This document shows positions 62,076 to 64,000 of a stretch of 64,000 bases of DNA, piece after piece (positions within the stretch are counted from its first letter, which is position 1; each line of letters opens with the position of its first letter). Location: assembly GCF_900111875.1 (NCBI RefSeq), contig NZ_FOJU01000005.1, forward strand, positions 1 to 64,000, read 5' to 3'. The position numbers were made by a program, and so were the translations under genes. Under the pieces are notes generated by a model. That model did no database searches, was not told where the DNA came from, and was given only the letters and a program-made list of their open reading frames with translations. Origin of the DNA: Poseidonocella pacifica (GTDB lineage Bacteria > Pseudomonadota > Alphaproteobacteria > Rhodobacterales > Rhodobacteraceae).

Positions 62076-63563
62076 ATGGCAGCATCAAAATATACCAGAC
62101 GCGGGGTTTTGGGCGGGGCGGCGGCGCTCCTGCTGCCCGGCGCATTGCACGCGGGTGCCCCCGCGCAATCCTTGGTGCCAAAGGCCCGCCCGGGAGGCGC
62201 GTCCCCTGCGGTACTGGGGCCAGCGGCGGAGATCGTTGCCGGGGCTGGCTTCAAGGGGGACGTGGCATTTGCGCTGGTGGAATGCGGAACGGGGCGTGTG
62301 CTCGAGACGCTAGGCGGCGAAGCTTTGCCCCCGGCCTCGGTCGCCAAGGTGCTGACATCGCTCTATGCGCTGGAGGCGCTTGGCCCCGAATACCGGTTTG
62401 ACACGCGGCTGGTCGCAACTGGCCCTCTGCGCGACGGGCGGCTGGAAGGCGACCTTGTCCTCGCTGGTGGCGGTGATCCGACGCTGGATACCGATGCGCT
62501 CGCGGAAATGGCAGCAGAGCTAAAGGCCGCCGGAGTGCGGGAGATCACAGGCGGTTTCCGCGTCTGGGGGGGCGCACTTGCCTATCAGAGTGCGATCGAT
62601 CCCGAACAACTGGCACATCTGGGCTATAACCCGGCGGTGTCGGGGCTCAACCTGAACTATAACCGCGTTCATTTCGAATGGCGCCGCGCCGGGGCGGATT
62701 ATGGCGTGACGATGGACGCCCGCTCCGCGCGCTACCGGCCCGAGGTACAGATTTCCCGGATGCAAATCGCTCCGCGCAGCTTCCCTGTCTATACGTATCA
62801 AGACGAAATCACCCACGATGCATGGACCGTGGCGCGTGGGGCGCTTGGCAACGATGGCGCGCGCTGGCTTCCGGTTCGTAAGCCGGCGCATTACGCGGGC
62901 GAGGTATTGGCCGGGTTTGCCAGATCGCACGGTATCGTTTTAGGGGCACCCTCGGCGTCTGATAGGGCGCCCACGGGAGAGACGCTTGTTCGCCATCAAA
63001 GCGCCCCGCTGGAGCCGATCCTCAAGGATATGCTGCGGTATTCGACCAACCTCACGGCAGAGGCCGTCGGCATGTCGGCAAGCGCCGCCCGGCTGGGCCG
63101 ATCCCCCGATGCACTGGCTTTATCCGCAGCCGAAATGAGCGCTTGGGCCCGCGCGCGCCTTGGCATGACCCAAACTGCAATGGTGGATCACAGTGGCCTG
63201 GGCGATGCTTCGCGTCTGTCGTCAGGAGGATTGGCACAGGCACTTGCCGGCGACGAGGTTCGCACCCGCCTGTTTGGCCTCCTGAAATCCTTCGAGCTGG
63301 GGGAAGCGGGCAAATCCCACCCGGGGCTCACGGTCGTTGCCAAGACCGGGACGCTCAATTTTGTGAGCGCTCTTGCTGGATACCTCAACGTTCCGGGACG
63401 TGCCCCATTGGCCTTTGCGATTCTGACTTCCGATACCGAGGCGCGCACGCAAGCCAAGGAGAGTGGCGCCGAAATACCGGTGGGAGCACGCAGTTGGAAT
63501 GCGCGATCGCGCGGGCTGCAACGTGCAATTCTTGCCCGGTGGGGGCAGCGCCACACGAGTTGA
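62076..63563 (+). CDS. dacB: D-alanyl-D-alanine carboxypeptidase/endopeptidase (PBP4)
   Basis: A 495-residue penicillin-binding protein that trims and cleaves peptidoglycan peptides in the periplasm. Active-site motifs: [12 protein letters not shown] (SxxK about residues 87-90), YSTN (SxN) and VAKTGTLN (KTG). The export signal [18 protein letters not shown] contains a twin-arginine pair followed by a hydrophobic core, so Tat export is possible. Between the motifs lies the extra domain of the PBP4 type. It is 134 bases upstream of rpmB. Confidence 0.93.
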   Translation: MAASKYTRRGVLGGAAALLLPGALHAGAPAQSLVPKARPGGASPAVLGPAAEIVAGAGFKGDVAFALVECGTGRVLETLGGEALPPASVAKVLTSLYALEALGPEYRFDTRLVATGPLRDGRLEGDLVLAGGGDPTLDTDALAEMAAELKAAGVREITGGFRVWGGALAYQSAIDPEQLAHLGYNPAVSGLNLNYNRVHFEWRRAGADYGVTMDARSARYRPEVQISRMQIAPRSFPVYTYQDEITHDAWTVARGALGNDGARWLPVRKPAHYAGEVLAGFARSHGIVLGAPSASDRAPTGETLVRHQSAPLEPILKDMLRYSTNLTAEAVGMSASAARLGRSPDALALSAAEMSAWARARLGMTQTAMVDHSGLGDASRLSSGGLAQALAGDEVRTRLFGLLKSFELGEAGKSHPGLTVVAKTGTLNFVSALAGYLNVPGRAPLAFAILTSDTEARTQAKESGAEIPVGARSWNARSRGLQRAILARWGQRHTS

Positions 63564-63697
63564 CGGGATTCGGGTTGACGGCTTCGGCGATTCTGCGTAA
63601 GTCCGGCGAACAGTTTTTCTGGGCGCTGCTTGGGCAGTGCCCGTTTGGTTTTGATGGGGCCATCGCCGGCCCGACGAGACATGACAAGGATGAGACG

Positions 63698-63985
63698 ATG
63701 TCGCGCCGCTGCGAATTGACCGGGAAAGGCCCCATGTCGGGCAACAACGTGAGCCACGCAAAGAACCGCACGCGCCGTCGGTTCCTGCCAAACCTCAACG
63801 ACGTAACGCTTCAGTCCGAGACGCTCGGGCGTGGTGTGAAGCTTCGGATTTCCGCTGCTGCCCTTCGCAGCGTCGATCACCGGGGTGGGCTTGATGCATT
63901 TCTTGCAAAGGCGAAGGACGACGAGTTGTCGGTCAACGCTCTGAAGGTCAAGAAAGAAATCAAGAAGGCTCAGGTTACCGCCTGA
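63698..63985 (+). CDS. rpmB: 50S ribosomal protein L28
   Basis: A 95-residue ribosomal protein. [20 protein letters not shown] start and [20 protein letters not shown] match alphaproteobacterial L28, which is longer than that of many other bacteria because of its C-terminal tail ending [23 protein letters not shown] precedes the ATG at 63698; longer upstream frames belong to dacB's other reading frames. Confidence 0.96.
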   Translation: MSRRCELTGKGPMSGNNVSHAKNRTRRRFLPNLNDVTLQSETLGRGVKLRISAAALRSVDHRGGLDAFLAKAKDDELSVNALKVKKEIKKAQVTA

Positions 63986-64000
63986 TCGCCTCTTTGCGCT

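Overview
The window looks like a chromosomal stretch of an alphaproteobacterium, most likely of the Rhodobacterales (Roseobacter group). The evidence is high-GC coding with strong purine-rich ribosome binding sites, a DUF1127 protein, a TRAP transporter, many periplasmic solute-binding proteins, a large RTX-type nuclease and the style of the housekeeping genes (ettA, nadD, dacB, rpmB). This assignment is inference from gene content; no 16S gene is present.

Layout. Positions 19-95 hold an initiator tRNA-Met, and a serine-recombinase module (74-2202) is read towards it. The recombinase stop codon lies inside the tRNA gene, as if an integrative element sits at the tRNA 3' end. Small accessory genes follow (2213-3237), then a decayed zone: a truncated coiled-coil gene, a gene with a damaged start, an IS5-family remnant and a broken ImmA-type peptidase (3234-4868). 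From 4865 to 11112 lies a stress or detoxification group: HxlR regulator, DUF1127, methyltransferase, two OsmC-like proteins, an FAD monooxygenase, then two dead genes (GFA-type and nitronate monooxygenase). A YehZYXW-type compatible-solute ABC operon (11810-15566) comes next. A cluster at 16210-20593 combines a YedZ-like membrane protein, an NmrA-like NAD(P)-binding protein, two exported NTF2-like proteins, a DUF2218 protein and a LysR regulator.

After an IS remnant comes a 1,648-residue extracellular nuclease with three tandem lamin-tail domains (21717-26663). A second dead IS5-family copy, a spermidine/putrescine-type ABC operon (27675-31596) and a two-domain catalase KatE (31939-34044) follow. 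From 34344 to 57544 the window is a catabolic and transport district: a TRAP transporter with its LysR regulator; L-idonate/gluconate genes (idnD, a 2-hydroxyacid dehydrogenase, idnO, gluconokinase, LacI-type regulator) with GntR/IdnR-like operator palindromes; an RraA-family lyase; an operon coding biotin carrier, biotin carboxylase, PxpB, PxpC, a carrier-like protein lacking the biotin lysine, PxpA, an SDR and an aminotransferase; a dipeptide/oligopeptide-type ABC transporter; and a sugar-phosphate isomerase/epimerase-like protein. The right end (57922-63985) is ordinary housekeeping.

The most interesting system is the operon at 43990-48575. It appears to fuse a biotin-dependent carboxylase with the 5-oxoprolinase PxpABC machinery, which suggests ATP- and biotin-dependent opening of a lactam or similar amide-containing compound. 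The non-biotinylatable second carrier domain in the same operon is its most unusual part. The recombinase pair, in which the small partner lacks the catalytic serine, is the second point worth attention.
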